Assembly: GCA_033725935.1 (NCBI GenBank)
Contig: MU867107.1
Coordinates: 186,001 to 250,000, forward strand
DNA from: Cladorrhinum sp. PSN259
Lineage: Eukaryota > Ascomycota > Sordariomycetes > Sordariales > Podosporaceae
Reading direction: 5' to 3'
DNA: 64,000 nt
Position 1 is the stretch's first letter, and every line of letters starts with the position of its first letter. This document shows, piece by piece, positions 24,877 through 37,315 of this stretch. The position numbers and the translations under genes are program-made. The notes beneath the pieces were generated by a model, which worked only from the letters and a program-made list of their open reading frames with translations, made no database searches and was not told where the DNA came from.

Positions 24877-26791
24877 GGAAAAGAAAAACAAGAGGAGAAC
24901 CAAAGACATGGGACCTGGAAAAACTTTGCCAGTCCTCGGCGGCAAACTGCTGCGTTTCTGCTTACCTACCTCGAATAGGGCGTGGCATTTTGAAGCGCTG
25001 AAGGCGATGCTGGGAGAACGAAGCCCTATTCGACTGTCCCGACGGGAACCCAGATATGATCGCAATTTTAAGGTGAGAAATGGTAATGGATACCCGTGGA
25101 CCGACCAAGAAAGGACTGGAGCACATACACATTTACGTCCCCATGCTCGCTGCCCGCTCGGGCATAACTTGGAAAACCCACGTTTATTTTGCATATGTAG
25201 TTAGGTAAAGCATTACAATATTAGGTGTGGCAGCAATAGTTACCGGTAAACTCACCTTGCAGTAACATCCACCATCCTGCCCTAGCTTCAGCAGCTGTTC
25301 GGACCGATCCGCCCTGCTGGTCTTTGGGTCCACAACTTGGTTCCTTCATCTCAAACCTAGGGCAGACCGCCGCTTGGCAGCTCACGGCCCTCATCAACAA
25401 GCCATCCATCCACCGTCACATCGCATCTGGGGATCAAGATTCCAAGATCAACAACTAGACCAGTACACTAAACCCCACACCCCTAGCTTCTTGGTCGCTC
25501 GGAGGATACTGATTGCACATCCGTCCTGGCTCCCGGGTGCCGCGATTTGATACAAGCACACGGACGCATCGATGGACGTGCGAGGGACAGCTGCCTGCGA
25601 ATCAAGATTGCGCCGGATCTGAGGTGAAGTGTGTCTCCATCCAATGGTGTTCGCCGGTCTTGCCCAGCTTCCCGTTCCAGTCCCAGTCCCAATCCCAGCT
25701 TCTGCAACGGCACCTAAGTACTGATCCACCGTTACCACATATTAACCGTGCCTACACTACCCTAACCTGAAGTACCTACCTAGTCCAAGTCTTCGACTTT
25801 CCTCCCCAACGTCCAAGTCTGTGCCCTGTTAGAGCTCCAAGGTGAACAGGGGGGCCTGACCTGGCATTGCAGTCTACCCTTCGATTTGCAGCACATCCAT
25901 GAATGGCCATCTACAAGGGTGCCCTGACTTAGAACTATCCTTGTTCATTTGGGTCCCAACTTAATTGCACCGTTGTCTTTGAAGTCACACAAAAACCACG
26001 AGCTTCCACCCTCACCAAGTCCTTCTTTCTGGACTGGCAGACTCTCGACAAGTCGGAACCTCGAATTTGGCCTCTCGAACTTCCAAGGGTGGGTTGAGCT
26101 CGCCTTTCGATCACCAACTACCACTTGCCCCCTAACCGGAACCGTCCCAAGGAAACCGACTAGGTCACGGAACGTACACCTGCAACCACCCTCAACCATT
26201 CCAACAGTAGCCGATATCAGATTTCTGGTACATGTACACGACGACGGGCTAGTAAAGACAACGTGATACGATTCAACACTTGGACCCCTGCACGGATCAG
26301 TTCGCACCATCGTGTCTGACCTGCCTCCTTCTCTCCCAAGCACGACGGTGTGGCCGGCTGCACTCGGCCGGATGTGCTGATCGCCTTTTCAAAACCAACC
26401 AGCGCTCTCTGAAAGAAAAGAGAGTCCATCATTTACCTAGCGACTTTGTTCCACTCCTTCGATCCCAGACGGCTGATCCGTCCCTTGGTTTTGGTCCGCA
26501 CTTCAGAGAAAGAAGGAAAGAGAACGGGCCACGCCAGCCCCGTCTTTGCGCCGGCAATAGGGACATCCGGGCTCCCAGAAGACACCGGGCTAGCAGTGTT
26601 TCGAGCCCCGCTCCATCGGGTGATGTCGGTCGCCGTTTCTGCATCCGGGGTACGGTTCGGAAGCTTGTCTCCCCTGACGGAGACTTCTTTGAGGCCGCCT
26701 TGCTAACTAGGACAACTCCGGCGCCGTCAACAACAAAGTCTCCGGGGACTCAAGACCTTCTCCAGGACCCTGGCAACGCCTAACCTTACTG

Positions 26792-29461
26792 ATGCAGCAC
26801 AGTCATCCAGGTGACGACTCCTGGACACCTCTAGGCCAACGTCGAGGCGCCTTGGATCTTGCACGTTCCGCTCTGAGTCTCGACTTAAACTGGGCCAGAG
26901 CAGACTCTGAGAGTGCTGCTCGCCAGAGGAGCTATCCTTCTCCCCCCATGTCAGGGTCTCCATCGCTCCCTAAAGCAAGCCAGGAGGCAACTGAACGGAC
27001 CCTGGGAGGGTATCAGGCGACTACGCAGGATGTATTTCGTGGAATCCCAGCAACACAGGGTCCCGAGAGAACACAGATGGCAGTTGCGGCACCGCCTCGA
27101 CAATTCTTCGCCGACGTGCCGGAGCGCACACCGTTTCCCTTTCCACGACTTGATCGACCACTCCCACAGTCGCTATCCTACTCGCAACAACCTGGCCAGC
27201 TCGCTGTTGAGCCGCCGCCAGCTTATCTGCCCAACCCCTCAGCTGGAAGTGTTCTCGGACCTCCAGGGCCATTACCCAATCCGCAAACATATTCTGCAAC
27301 ACCTCACCATCACTCGATAGAAGAAGCGCATCAGCACCCATCACCAAAGCAACGCAAGACCAAGGGGCACGTGGCATCTGCATGTGTGCCGTGCAAAAAG
27401 GCCCATCTTCGGTCCGTTATATCCCCCGTTCACAGGCCTTTTATTAGCAGTGCCCAAGTATAGACAGCTAACAAATTGCAGATGTGACCGTAGGTACCGA
27501 ATCCCATTTCGCTCCACTTTGCCGCAACTTAGAGGGGGAAGCAAAACCAGGGTGGGGAGGGCAACGCTGACACTTGCGGCGCCTCGACCATGATTTCTGG
27601 GAATTAATTGACATCATATTGTCAACCAATTCCGGGGAGTTTTAGGCGCGGCAGTAGCCGGTGTTTAGCACGAGTGTGTGACGCGTTCCGGCCGGGGAGA
27701 CAATCTGGAACCTTGGCTCATATACTCAAGATGAGACAGCCACCTGGCCAGCTACCAACGGCTTAGCATTTAAACCACTGGACTGCAGGAACAGGTGGAG
27801 GTGGCTCTCAAGCGAGTTGCATACCGGACCGTGTGTGGGTATTTTCGAATGCTCGGCTCAAGATGCTTATCCGTGGGAGAGGCTCAAAAGCGACTGGTTC
27901 GCTAACTGCACAGTAAATGTCCGGCCTGCGGCAACCCGGGCCGTTGTTCTCGAGGTGTGGTGGGATTCCCGCACATCAGCGGCCCGGATACCTCTGTGCT
28001 CATATCTGTTCCTTGAACCATCCTTGCGCAAATAACAAGTTTGTGTAACAGGTAACAAAGGCACATGAGCAAGGGCCGACTGTGGAGGCGTCCCGTGAGT
28101 CGAGTGATCTCGGGTGGTTGATTGGGCACTTTTTTTTTTATACTTGATCGTTTCGAGACCTAGAATCCATTTTTGCTGACAATTCCGCAGCTGAACGCCC
28201 TTGTGGCAGGTGTACCTCTCAGAACAAAGCGGATCAATGTGTTGACGTTCAGCACAAGAAACGCGGCAGGCCCCGGCTGCGAGATGAAAGTCAGCAAAGG
28301 TTTGGAAGCCCCGCAGAGATCGCGAGAAGGCCGTTGTCATCAGTGTACGGGCCCGGGTCCTCGATGGGTATGGTTCCAAATGACAATCTCCGACGACCTC
28401 ACTCGTATCGCGTGCTGAAATCTCAGCCAGCTGAGCCGATCAGACCGCGATTTCCTGAGCGAGGCCTCGCATCTGACATAAATGTGATCCCACCTCCGCC
28501 GTTGTCGATTTCGACAGCGAGACCCTCCGAAGACCTGGTTGCATACCTGACATTGACGCCGACGCTTGTGTTTTTGAAAGCATCCGGGGCATTTCTGAAC
28601 ACCATAGGACGCCAATCGATACTCAGGAGACCGCTGGCAGAGGTTTTGGTGGTGCCGGATCGAATCAAGCCAAACAGGATAGCAGATCAGATGAGGGATG
28701 AACAAAAAAGACGGAGCGGGGCATCTACGCAACTACCACCTTTTCTGACCCTTGACGAGCAGATGAACGCGGTTCACAACCTTGGATTTACCGCAGATGT
28801 GATATCAAGGTATGTCCTGAACTGGGTCGAACACCTCACTTTTGTTGGCGAAGACGGTAGTCAGAGGTCGTTTCAAGTTCGGATGGGCCTGGCCAGCGAG
28901 GACTCGCTTTCGTTTGTCGTGCTCGTATTGCCACCCCCACAACAGAGGCCATACCAGTATCAGTACCCGACACCATCACCGAATCCACGCGAGTTGACGT
29001 ACCCGACATATCAGCCAGCACAGTCCTCATATTCCCAGACAACCCCTCAGTCTGCGACCTTCGATTTGAGACAGCCCGTCTTGAGTGATGTCTCGTACGG
29101 AGCTAGGCAGGCCGCAACAGCTGGATCGTTACAGCACATGCCTGCTGGACCTAGTCCGAGCCTTCCGCATAGTTATTCATCTTCGTCACAAAACAGACCA
29201 CCGCCGCCCTACTCGAGCGCTGGCTCGTCATACCAGGTTCCTAGGAGCGAGCTTCAGCCTTCGAGCCACCCGCCCTTGACCGTCGGGTACCAACTTCCGC
29301 CATTGTCATCATTTGGCCCGTCGCCAGGAGCATCGCAACAGCAACCGGAATTGCCGTCACTGTATCAGTCATCTCGCGAAGAGCGTCCTCGGGTTGATAT
29401 TGGCGGCTTGATTGATCGCCCAGGTCCACCACCACCACCACCGAATAATCCAACACAATAA
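26792..29461 (+). CDS. Zn2Cys6 transcription factor with PAS-like region, three exons including an 8-nt microexon
   Basis: This is a probable nuclear DNA-binding regulator. Exons are 26792-27411, 27482-27489 and 28191-29461, giving 632 aa. The cluster is C198-x2-C201-x6-C208-x5-C214-x2-C217-x8-C226, preceded by KTKGHVASACVPCKKAH and followed by KKRGRPRLRDE, a basic RGRP/AT-hook-like patch. C208 is encoded by the 8-nt middle exon. Intron 1 (70 nt) has branch GCTAAC at 27467-27472 but a weaker donor GTCCGT. Intron 2 (701 nt) has donor GTAGGT and branch GCTGAC at 28175-28180. Residues about 320-465 resemble the PAS-like domain of Rds2/Ert1/AcuK-type gluconeogenesis regulators, and a Pro/Ser/Gln-rich tail follows. 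The start is the first ATG after an in-frame TAG at 26708. The type is secure; target genes and exact orthology are unknown. Confidence 0.85.
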
Positions 29462-32400
29462 GGGGCTATGATGCCGAAGTGGAGCGCTGTACAATATTGA
29501 ATCGATCGCAAGGGGATTTGAGAGCGGGAGATTTGAAGACTTGAACATGAGACGTGAAAATGGGTGGTTCGCTGCATATTCGGATTGGGCGCCGCGGTTT
29601 TGTAAGGGGACAGGAAGGAAAAAAACAAAAATTCCTCGCGTTTTCATATGATGATACCCAGTTTGTACGATTCGAAGTGGTGGCCGGCGAAGCAAAGAGC
29701 ATAGGAACGGCGTTTGGTGGATTGGGTTTTGGATATATCCTTTTGCAACAGGGGGGTGAAAGAATACGAGCAACAGATATATATCTCGCTGTTTCGGTAG
29801 TCGTGTCTTTTTTCTTTACTTCTTCTTCTCTTTTTAGAGACCACTTTTTTTGTTTCTTCTTTTCTGGTGGTTCAACCACCCCTTTTTTGGCATTCTCTTC
29901 CTTTTTTTTTCCCTCGACACCTTTCGGTATATAGGGAAACCACCTTTCTTCACTCCGAATTTTGGATGGAGGCATCGCGGAGGAGGGTTTATGTTTTGCT
30001 TTCTTGTGGGCGAGATTTTGCTTGGAGTTTCTTTGTATCATCTTTTTTCTTGTTCGTAGGAAAAACGGATGTGGTTTGTTGATACGACTGGGTTGGAAGT
30101 TCTAGATTGGCTGATGTTCACCGAGGTTGTGAGGGCCTCAGGATGAAGGAATCAAGAAAAAATAAAGTCTTTCGCGATCTCAGATTGTTTCCCCATGGTC
30201 GTCGTGTCGTCCGAGAGGGTGAGTTCTCATATAGATACGTGTGTGAGTCTGTGCGTGTTTGTTCCGGTGATGTTTGGTTTGAAGAGCGCGCCAGGCGGTG
30301 GTGGATGGAATAAGAAGATGAGTTGTGGCTTCGGATTCGGATCGGATCGAATGAGGCCCTCTCGTCCTTTCTCTTGTTTGCGTCGCACATGATAGAGGAC
30401 CGCAGCGGCTCCTCCCTTTCCGTCAGCCCACACACACCCCACACACCACACACATTGTTGGACGACCACACATTCAAGTGCTGTCCTTTCCCCTCTTTTT
30501 CTTTCCTATGGCCCGCGCCTTCTTTCCCCTTTTCTCTCTCCTCTCTTCCCATCCGTATCTCCATGCGGCCTGTTGAGCAGGCCCACATCTTACCCGGGCC
30601 GAGTTTGGGGTGAGAAGGTTGGCTGAGTTAGAGCCGGAAAGCGGATTACATACGTACTGTGCGTTGTTGGATGTGTTTGGACTCTTGCCTCGCGCTCTGA
30701 GTTGTTCTAGGATGAATTGGAACGCCGTTGTTATGGTATTGAATAGGACCAAGACACTCTGGGGTATGGGTGGTATCTATCGCCATTTGTGACGTGCAAC
30801 GAGTAGCCTATCATAGACTGCGTGTCGACGCCGGTCAGGTTGTAATTCTTCTTCTTCTGGTTTCTATTCATTGATTGTTTAGATGAAGAATCCAGCACGG
30901 TGTGTGTCCATTGATGGATACCCGGCGCGAAATGGGGGGAAAGAAATCAAACGAGAGGATTGACAATATTGTGTACGTCTGTCCGTACGGACGCGCTCTG
31001 CGCAGGGTTTTCTTCCCGTTGGCAGCCCAGAGGCAGGAAAATATTGAGACATGCAGAAAGGGCTATCCTCTACGAAGAAGAAAAGATGAGAGGAACGAAG
31101 GAAGCCGGCCCGTCCGCAAGGCCGGGTGTTTATAGGAACCTAGTCATAACTGAGAAGGTAAAAACTGAGACAGATCCAGATGAATCAGAGAGACAATAGC
31201 ATGTGATGGATGCTGATGTGTCCAGCAAGGATGGGCGTGGAGGGTAAAGGGAATTCGCTTATTTGTTGGTACGTAGGTGTTATTGATAGGGTGTTATCGA
31301 CCTTTTTATTTTATTTTTTTAACATGCCGGCCGGTTGGAGAGACCTCGTGTTGATAATGGGCTTGTTCATTATCCTTTTCTATTTCGGGGTCCGGTTTCC
31401 ACGTTAATCATTTCCTTTATTTCCTTTTCTGGACCCATCACCTCTCTACCAGGACCTGGCCGGCATCTTACAACCCTCTTCGGTTCCCGTCACAAGCGTC
31501 TTCCCCACGGGCGGGAAGAAAAAGTGCATGTTTGTTTGATTGATCAGAGAAACCGGATTGATAATATCACCAAGGATCGCAATATTGAATACCTCATCAG
31601 CCCAGCATTATTACAACGGTGCCATTTCGAGTCGGTGGGGACCCTGACGTGGTATTCCGCATCTTTCGACACGACGTTGAGGCCAAAAAAAAAAAGAAAA
31701 AAAAGAAGAAAAAAAAGAAGAAATCAAGACGGACAAGGGTGACAAGACACACATTAGATGTGAATCCTTGATGCATTTGCATGACATCTTGGAATATCGA
31801 ATCACACGAGTCGGAGATTTGTTTTTTTTATTTTAAGGGAAGGGGGGATTGGGCGGCGGCTGGGGGGCTTACGACGTACCGACAGATTGGTCGGCCCTAA
31901 ACCAACCGAACCGGCCAACCGATCGGGGATTTATCTTTTTCAGCGGTGCATTGGCAAGTTTTCTTGGGCGATAGATCGGCTAGTGCGGGTGTTTTAAAAT
32001 GTTATAAATCCCTATTGGAGGGGCGGTAAGCATTTCTTTTTAAACTGGACGATCTAATCGAGGTCATCTACACAAACACGACACTTGTTAGATAATGATG
32101 ACAATAAATTGCATAAATCCATTGAAAGACGATGTAGCGACTTGAGGTGAGACGAAGGACCAAACGCATGACTGAGGACATCTATTAAAAGACCCCCCAA
32201 AATAGCGCAAGAACTCTATTGGAAGCCTACTGCTAATTAATATGTATGTAGATAGGTTAAGGAGTAAGTCTTTGATGGATTAAGCATATATTCACTAAGC
32301 TGTGCGTTCTTTGCACGCGTCCCTGGTGTCTATATTTGCTGGCCAGACCGGGACAAGAAAACTCTATCCCCAACCGAACACCCCGTCGATGGAGACTTCA

Positions 32401-32481
32401 AGAGAGTGTTTGCAAATGCTCCGAAGACGGATCAGCTTTCTTCAGGTGCAAGCTGTTACTAAATCCAGGGCCGCTTCGTCT
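29462..32481. other. Intergenic region between convergent genes
   Basis: No gene was recognised in 3 kb lying between two 3' ends, which is long for convergent genes. Visible features: pyrimidine-rich stretches (29810-29920, 30480-30550), a purine run at 31683-31725 and an imperfect inverted repeat at 31885-31924. Frames present are low-complexity. A non-coding transcript is possible but not supported by sequence alone. Confidence 0.5.
31885..31924. repeat. Imperfect inverted repeat
   Basis: GATTGGTCGGCC (31885-31896) can pair with GGCCAACCGATC (31913-31924): ten Watson-Crick pairs, one G-T and one mismatch, with a 16-nt loop. It lies about 560 bp beyond the stop of the minus-strand gene that ends at 32482. 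No role is known. Confidence 0.45.
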
Positions 32482-33257
32482 TCATTTGCCCTGAGTGCCG
32501 CCATCCTCATCATCGTCACTTGGTGAGCTGTGCCTCGCACTCTTGCTCACTGAGCTATACTTCACCCCAGGTAATCGCCGCGTTGCTGGCCTTGCTGCGA
32601 GTGTTCTCCTTGTCCCTAGGTTTACAGTCTGTGTCGTCTCAAGACTCAAGTCGTCCATATGCAGCGCATCAATATCCTGGGGAGAGATAGGCGAAGCTCC
32701 GGGGGCTGCTGATACCGGTATAACGGATGCCACACGTAAGCCCGACGCAGATACCGCCATCGGATGGTTTGCAGCCAGCGCCTCCAATTCCTCCTCAAGG
32801 CGATCCCGCTTAGGGGAAGGTTCGTCGTCAGATTCTGCTTCACGTGGCCGTTTCTGCCCATGGGTGAGCGAATCACCGCCAGAAACAAGCCCCATGAGAA
32901 AATCTTCTTGAGGAATACTGCTGTCACGAGTTGGTTGTAATGCAGGGTCGGGCAGGGAAAGATGTGAAGACTGAGAGGGGGTGACTGCTTGTCGTCCCAG
33001 ACTTGATAACGGATCAAAACTCCTCGCTGGTGATGGTCTTCTGGACGCAGCCTGTGATGCTGTGGCTGCAGGGTCCCTGATAGGGACATGTTAGCGACAA
33101 AAGACTCTGAGTGTGACAAGTCGACCAACCTGTTGCTCCAGGAATCGAGTTGAACTTGGACCGAAGTGTTTGTCTCGCTTCCCGTGGGGTCTGGGCTTGA
33201 GAGCCTTGGAAAGCTTTGTTGTAACTGGTCTGACATGCTGTTTGACGGGTTCGACAT
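32482..33257 (-). CDS. Hypothetical disordered, probably nuclear protein, two exons
   Basis: I do not recognise this protein. Exons are 33257-33130 and 33076-32482, giving 240 aa. The 53-nt intron has donor GTTGGT, a GCTAAC branch motif and acceptor TCAG. The product is rich in Ser, Pro, Asp and Gln, with no predicted membrane segment or signal peptide. It carries the basic/acidic stretch KRPREAESDDEPSPKRDR, which looks like a bipartite nuclear localisation signal, followed by an acidic coil (LEEELEALAA) and an Asp-rich C-terminus. The start ATG has A at -3. The coherent splice signals and frame support a real gene, but nothing indicates a function. Confidence 0.68.
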
Positions 33258-35081
33258 TGTAGGCGTCTTTGGGTTCTTCGAAAATGGTGATGGCACGTCA
33301 GGTTGGTATGCACAGCTAGCTTGGGCAGGAACCAGCATATTTAAGTTAAATCAGAATTATAAGCTGCGGACACAAACCCCCACATCCAAACCGCAGAGTA
33401 GACGCTCGGAGCGTGAGGGAATCGGACCTCGCCCGGGCGGACAGGTTGAGTGTGGTTGCCCAGCTTGTGAGCCCCCCAGTTAGCCCAGAAATGTAGCACG
33501 GCTGCAGGGGGGGGTTTTTTTTTGTTTAAATTTTTTTTTTTTCACTCCCACGCCGTTCGGTAGGTCAAGTCTGGCTTTGCCTGCAGGCGGGAGTGTCCTG
33601 CAGGCAAGAGCGGGAGGGCGTGCCGTCCAGTTGCATGAATGCAGGTTTTCCTGTCACTATCACACACTCTCGCATCCACAGACTTGTCAACGGTTTCCCC
33701 AATGCTTGGCCACTCCACTATGTATAGAAATGCACACATTCCGAAAATACTACCCATCCCACCCCATCCTGACGGGTCGTCAAGTACGGCACAGAGTTCT
33801 TACTCGAGCAGTAGCTGACAAGAATCAAGGCGAGTTGCGAATCAAGCCGCTCGATCGCCGACACATCAGCCACTGAGGCCGCACTGTAAATGCTGAAGCC
33901 TGGATTTGGAGTCCTCAGACTCAGTCTGTTTGGAGTAAGACCCTCTAAAAAGGGCACGGAACCGGCCTTCAGAGTGAAGAGAAAACTAAATGACTACAGG
34001 TCAAGAATCTGTGGCTCAGCACCCGACCTGAATTCGATCAAGACAGGGAAAAAACAGAAATTGGCCCTAGTATCCGTTGTGCCATTGTCCTGTGCCTCTC
34101 AAGAGCAAGCTCTTAATTGTAGCCTAGAAACATGTGACGCGTCCGACTTGAAGAAACGAAACAAAACGATCCGAGTTGCAAAATTGGAGTGGCCACAGAG
34201 GGCGGGGGAAGACAAGAAAGATCAGACGAAGATGTAGTTGAGGGGCTGTGGTGTTTTGTTGGTTTCTTCAGCTGCTCAGGCCGGGTTCCCTCAGGCCTGC
34301 GAGGCAACCGAAATATAGTCATCGTCCCCTTCGCATTGGCAGTTTTCTGTTTTCCAAATGTTGCACCACACAATGTTCAATCTATATTCATGATCAATTC
34401 AAAGGTTGGCAGGGTATCTCCGACTTCTCATCCAGTGCTCTGCGGTGTGGTTGGAGTGAACGAGTGTGGGGGTTCTAGCCAGTTTGCGGGAGGGGGGGGG
34501 TTATACTGTTGTCGCCCACCTTTGCATTTAGTCCAACGTTTTTAGGAATGTGCGGGTTCCGTTTGTGCAACGAGAGGTGCCCCTGCTGCCCTCGGAGCCT
34601 GGAAACAGCGTGATGCAAACCAGGAACCATGGGTATTTTGTCTCCTCGGGCGCCTATCAAGGAAAGAGGACGGGAGTTCGAAATTCGATTTTCAAAAACG
34701 CGGGGCCGGATTCACTTGCCTACCTTAGCACCCGCTTGGCGCATTCCCCACATTGAGCGGACCGCAGCGCACGGCCAGATCTGGGGCAGGGCAAATTCAG
34801 TGAACGACAGGGAAGGTCGCCGGAACACTGACAACGAAAATGCTTGGCTCGCAGCTACCCCAGAAGCAGTGTGAGTGAGTGATGAGAATGCCTGGGTTGG
34901 TTCACCGCAGCCTCAGGTGAGGCAGTTCTCGCACCTGCTGCTTCCAAAACCCCAGCACAGCTGAAAACCCCAGACATCACACCAACACAGAAATCTTAAA
35001 TGGAACGTCATTTTGATCCTTCTTCGCGCATATTTCCAAACGCACGTGTTTGAAACCGAAACTCAACGTCCACACAGCATC
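33258..35081. other. Divergent intergenic region between the hypothetical gene and MLH1
   Basis: No gene is seen. The region contains a G/T homopolymer block (about 33507-33542), then mixed sequence with only short, overlapping frames. The last few hundred bases must contain the MLH1 promoter; I see no exact ACGCGT box there. Confidence 0.55.
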
Positions 35082-37315
35082 ATGAGTGCAAGTGATGCAA
35101 TGGATTTGAATGAGCCCCGCGGTGCTAAGAGGAAAGCCGACTCCCTCGATCTCGACGACAACACCGCTCCCACTCGGAGAAGGATCCGGGCTCTCGATCA
35201 AGATGTCGTCAACAAGATTGCAGCCGGCGAAATAATTGTAGCGCCGGTGCATGCGCTGAAGGAGTTGATGGAGAATGCTGTCGATGCAGGATCCACGTCC
35301 CTAGAGGTCCTGGTCAAGGATGGAGGCCTGAAGTTGTTACAGATCACCGACAACGGCTGTGGTATCGATGTACGGAAACCACACTTTTGCTCGTCCGAAT
35401 CGAATGGAAGCTGATTTAATTATAGAAACAAGACTTGCCAATCCTGTGTGAACGATTCACAACGTCCAAGTTGCAGAAGTTTGAGGATCTTCAATCCATT
35501 GCCACCTACGGCTTCAGGGGAGAGGCATTGGCCAGTATTAGTCACATTGCCCATCTCACTGTCACAACCAAAACCCAAGAGTCCGACTGCGCCTGGCGCG
35601 CCTTTTACAAAGGGGGAAAGTTGGTACCAGCCAAACCTGGCCAGTCGCCTGATCCGAAGCCTGTTGCCGGCCGACAAGGCACACAGATTACCGTTGAGGA
35701 CTTATTTTACAATATTCCCAATCGGAGGCGCGCCTTTCGATCCCCTTCTGACGAGTACAACAAGATTATTGACATGGTTGGTAGATATGCCATCCATTGC
35801 TCCAATGTAGGCTTTTCTTGCAAAAAACATGGCGAGTCGTCCACGAGCATCGCCATTCAGACCAACGCCTCGACCATTGACAGAATACGTCAAATCTATG
35901 GAGGCAGTGTAGCAAATGAACTCACCGAGTTCTCTACGTCAGATGACCGTTGGGGATTTAAGGCAACGGGCCTGGCCACCAACGCAAATTACAGCACCAA
36001 AAAGACGACCCTATTACTATTCATCAACCACAGGTGCGTGGAGTCGTCAAACATACGGAAGGCCATTGAGCAAACCTATGCATCTTTCCTTCCAAAAAAC
36101 GGCCACCCCTTCGTGTACTTGAGTTTGGAAATAGATCCGCAGCGAGTTGATGTAAACGTACATCCGACCAAACGTGAGGTCAACTTTCTCAATGAGGATG
36201 AGACCATACAAGCAATTTGTGAACATCTGCGTACAAGGCTTGCCGCTGTAGATGCCAGCCGCACCTTTTTAACCCAGACGCTGCTGCCTGCAGGAGATCG
36301 GTCGGGCTCAGGCACTCAACAACAGTTGTCCGCAACAGGATCGGTCGCCTCGAGGGCAAAAGGCGATGTCACTGCCTCCCGCAGAACACCAGCTCGGAAC
36401 GATGGTAAACTCGTCCGAACAGACACCAACCTTCGAAAGATTACCAGCATGCTGCCTCCGGCAGGAGGGGGAGCTGCTGTTTCTGCTCTCCAGGCTGATG
36501 TTGAGACGATCGAATACGAGCCCGTCGAGCGAGGCGTCGTTGCTTGCCGCCTAACAAGCATTCGCGAGCTCCGAGCTGCCGTGAAGAACGACACGCATCA
36601 CGAACTTAGCGATATTTTTGCCAACCACACCTTCATAGGTGTGCTTGATGAGACCCGCCGGCTAGCTACCATCCAGGGAGGTCTTAATCTCTACGTCGTC
36701 GATTATGGCCGCCTTTGCTTTGAGTACTTTTACCAGCTCGGCCTGACGGACTTCGGAAACTTTGGGACAATCCGTTTCCAGCCCCCTCTGGATTTGCGGA
36801 AACTTTTGACCACCGCCGGTGAGGCCGAGATTGAAGCAAACCCCCTAGAGAGCTTCGATGTCTCTGAGGTAGTCGACCTGGTAGCGAACCGCCTCATCGA
36901 GCGCCGAGAGATGCTGTTGGAGTACCTTTCTCTTGAGATCTCTCCATCTGGAGAGTTGCGCAGCATACCGCTACTGATAAAAGGATACACGCCGCCACCA
37001 TCTAAACTCCCGTCATATTTGCTCGGCTTGGGACCGAACGTGAATTGGAACGAGGAGAAGCCTTGTTTTGATACCTTGCTTACTGAGCTGGCTACGTTCT
37101 ATGTGCCTGAGCGTTTGCCGACCATGGCTGTAGAAGGGGTGGGACTGGATGCCGAGATTAAGGCAAGGAGAAGTCATGTGAGGTGGGCGGTTGAGCACGT
37201 GCTTTTCCCGGCGTTCAAGTCGAGGCTGGTGGCTACGAGATCGCTGATGGATCGGGGAGGGGTGTTGGAGGTGGCGAACTTGAAAGGGCTGTATAAGATT
37301 TTTGAGCGTTGTTGA
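35082..37315 (+). CDS. MLH1: DNA mismatch repair protein MLH1, two exons
   Basis: MLH1 is the MutL homologue that pairs with PMS1/MLH3 and couples mismatch recognition by MutS homologues to strand excision in the nucleus. Exons are 35082-35369 and 35426-37315, giving 725 aa; the intron is 56 nt (GTACGG...ATAG) and phase 0. The GHL ATPase motifs are all present: KELMENAVDAG (motif I), DNGCGID (about 90-96) and GFRGEAL (125-131), followed by the transducer domain with DVNVHPTKREVNFLNE. The C-terminal dimerisation domain ends in FERC, the conserved MLH1 terminus. The start is the ATG at 35082 with A at -3, giving MSASDAMDL before the ATPase core. The length matches fungal MLH1. Nothing suggests inactivation. 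Confidence 0.96.

Larger units (their letters stand above)
17110..26791. other. Gene-poor 9.7-kb region between Lon and the Zn2Cys6 gene
   Basis: No convincing protein-coding gene or structured RNA was found. The longest frames (for example 18233-18802 plus, 20658-21182 minus, 22446-23087 minus) are low-complexity or lack any family signature. Notable composition: C/T run at about 17439-17468, a run of 19 G (17890-17908), long pyrimidine-rich stretches at 18230-18760, a 10-bp perfect hairpin at 22950-22977 and a duplicated T-rich unit at 24851-24876. Part of it is probably the promoter and long leader of the downstream transcription factor gene; unannotated non-coding RNA cannot be excluded. 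Confidence 0.5.

Noticed and set aside
26280..26783. A 167-codon plus-strand frame just before the Zn2Cys6 gene, as a possible extra N-terminal exon
   Set aside because: It is in a different frame with no convincing donor joining it to the regulator; more likely leader sequence.
35082..35369. MLH1 motif I reads AGEIIVAPVHALKEL rather than the yeast/human RPANAIKE form
   Set aside because: All catalytic residues are kept and this wording is, as far as I know, normal for filamentous ascomycete MLH1, so it is not a mutant signature.
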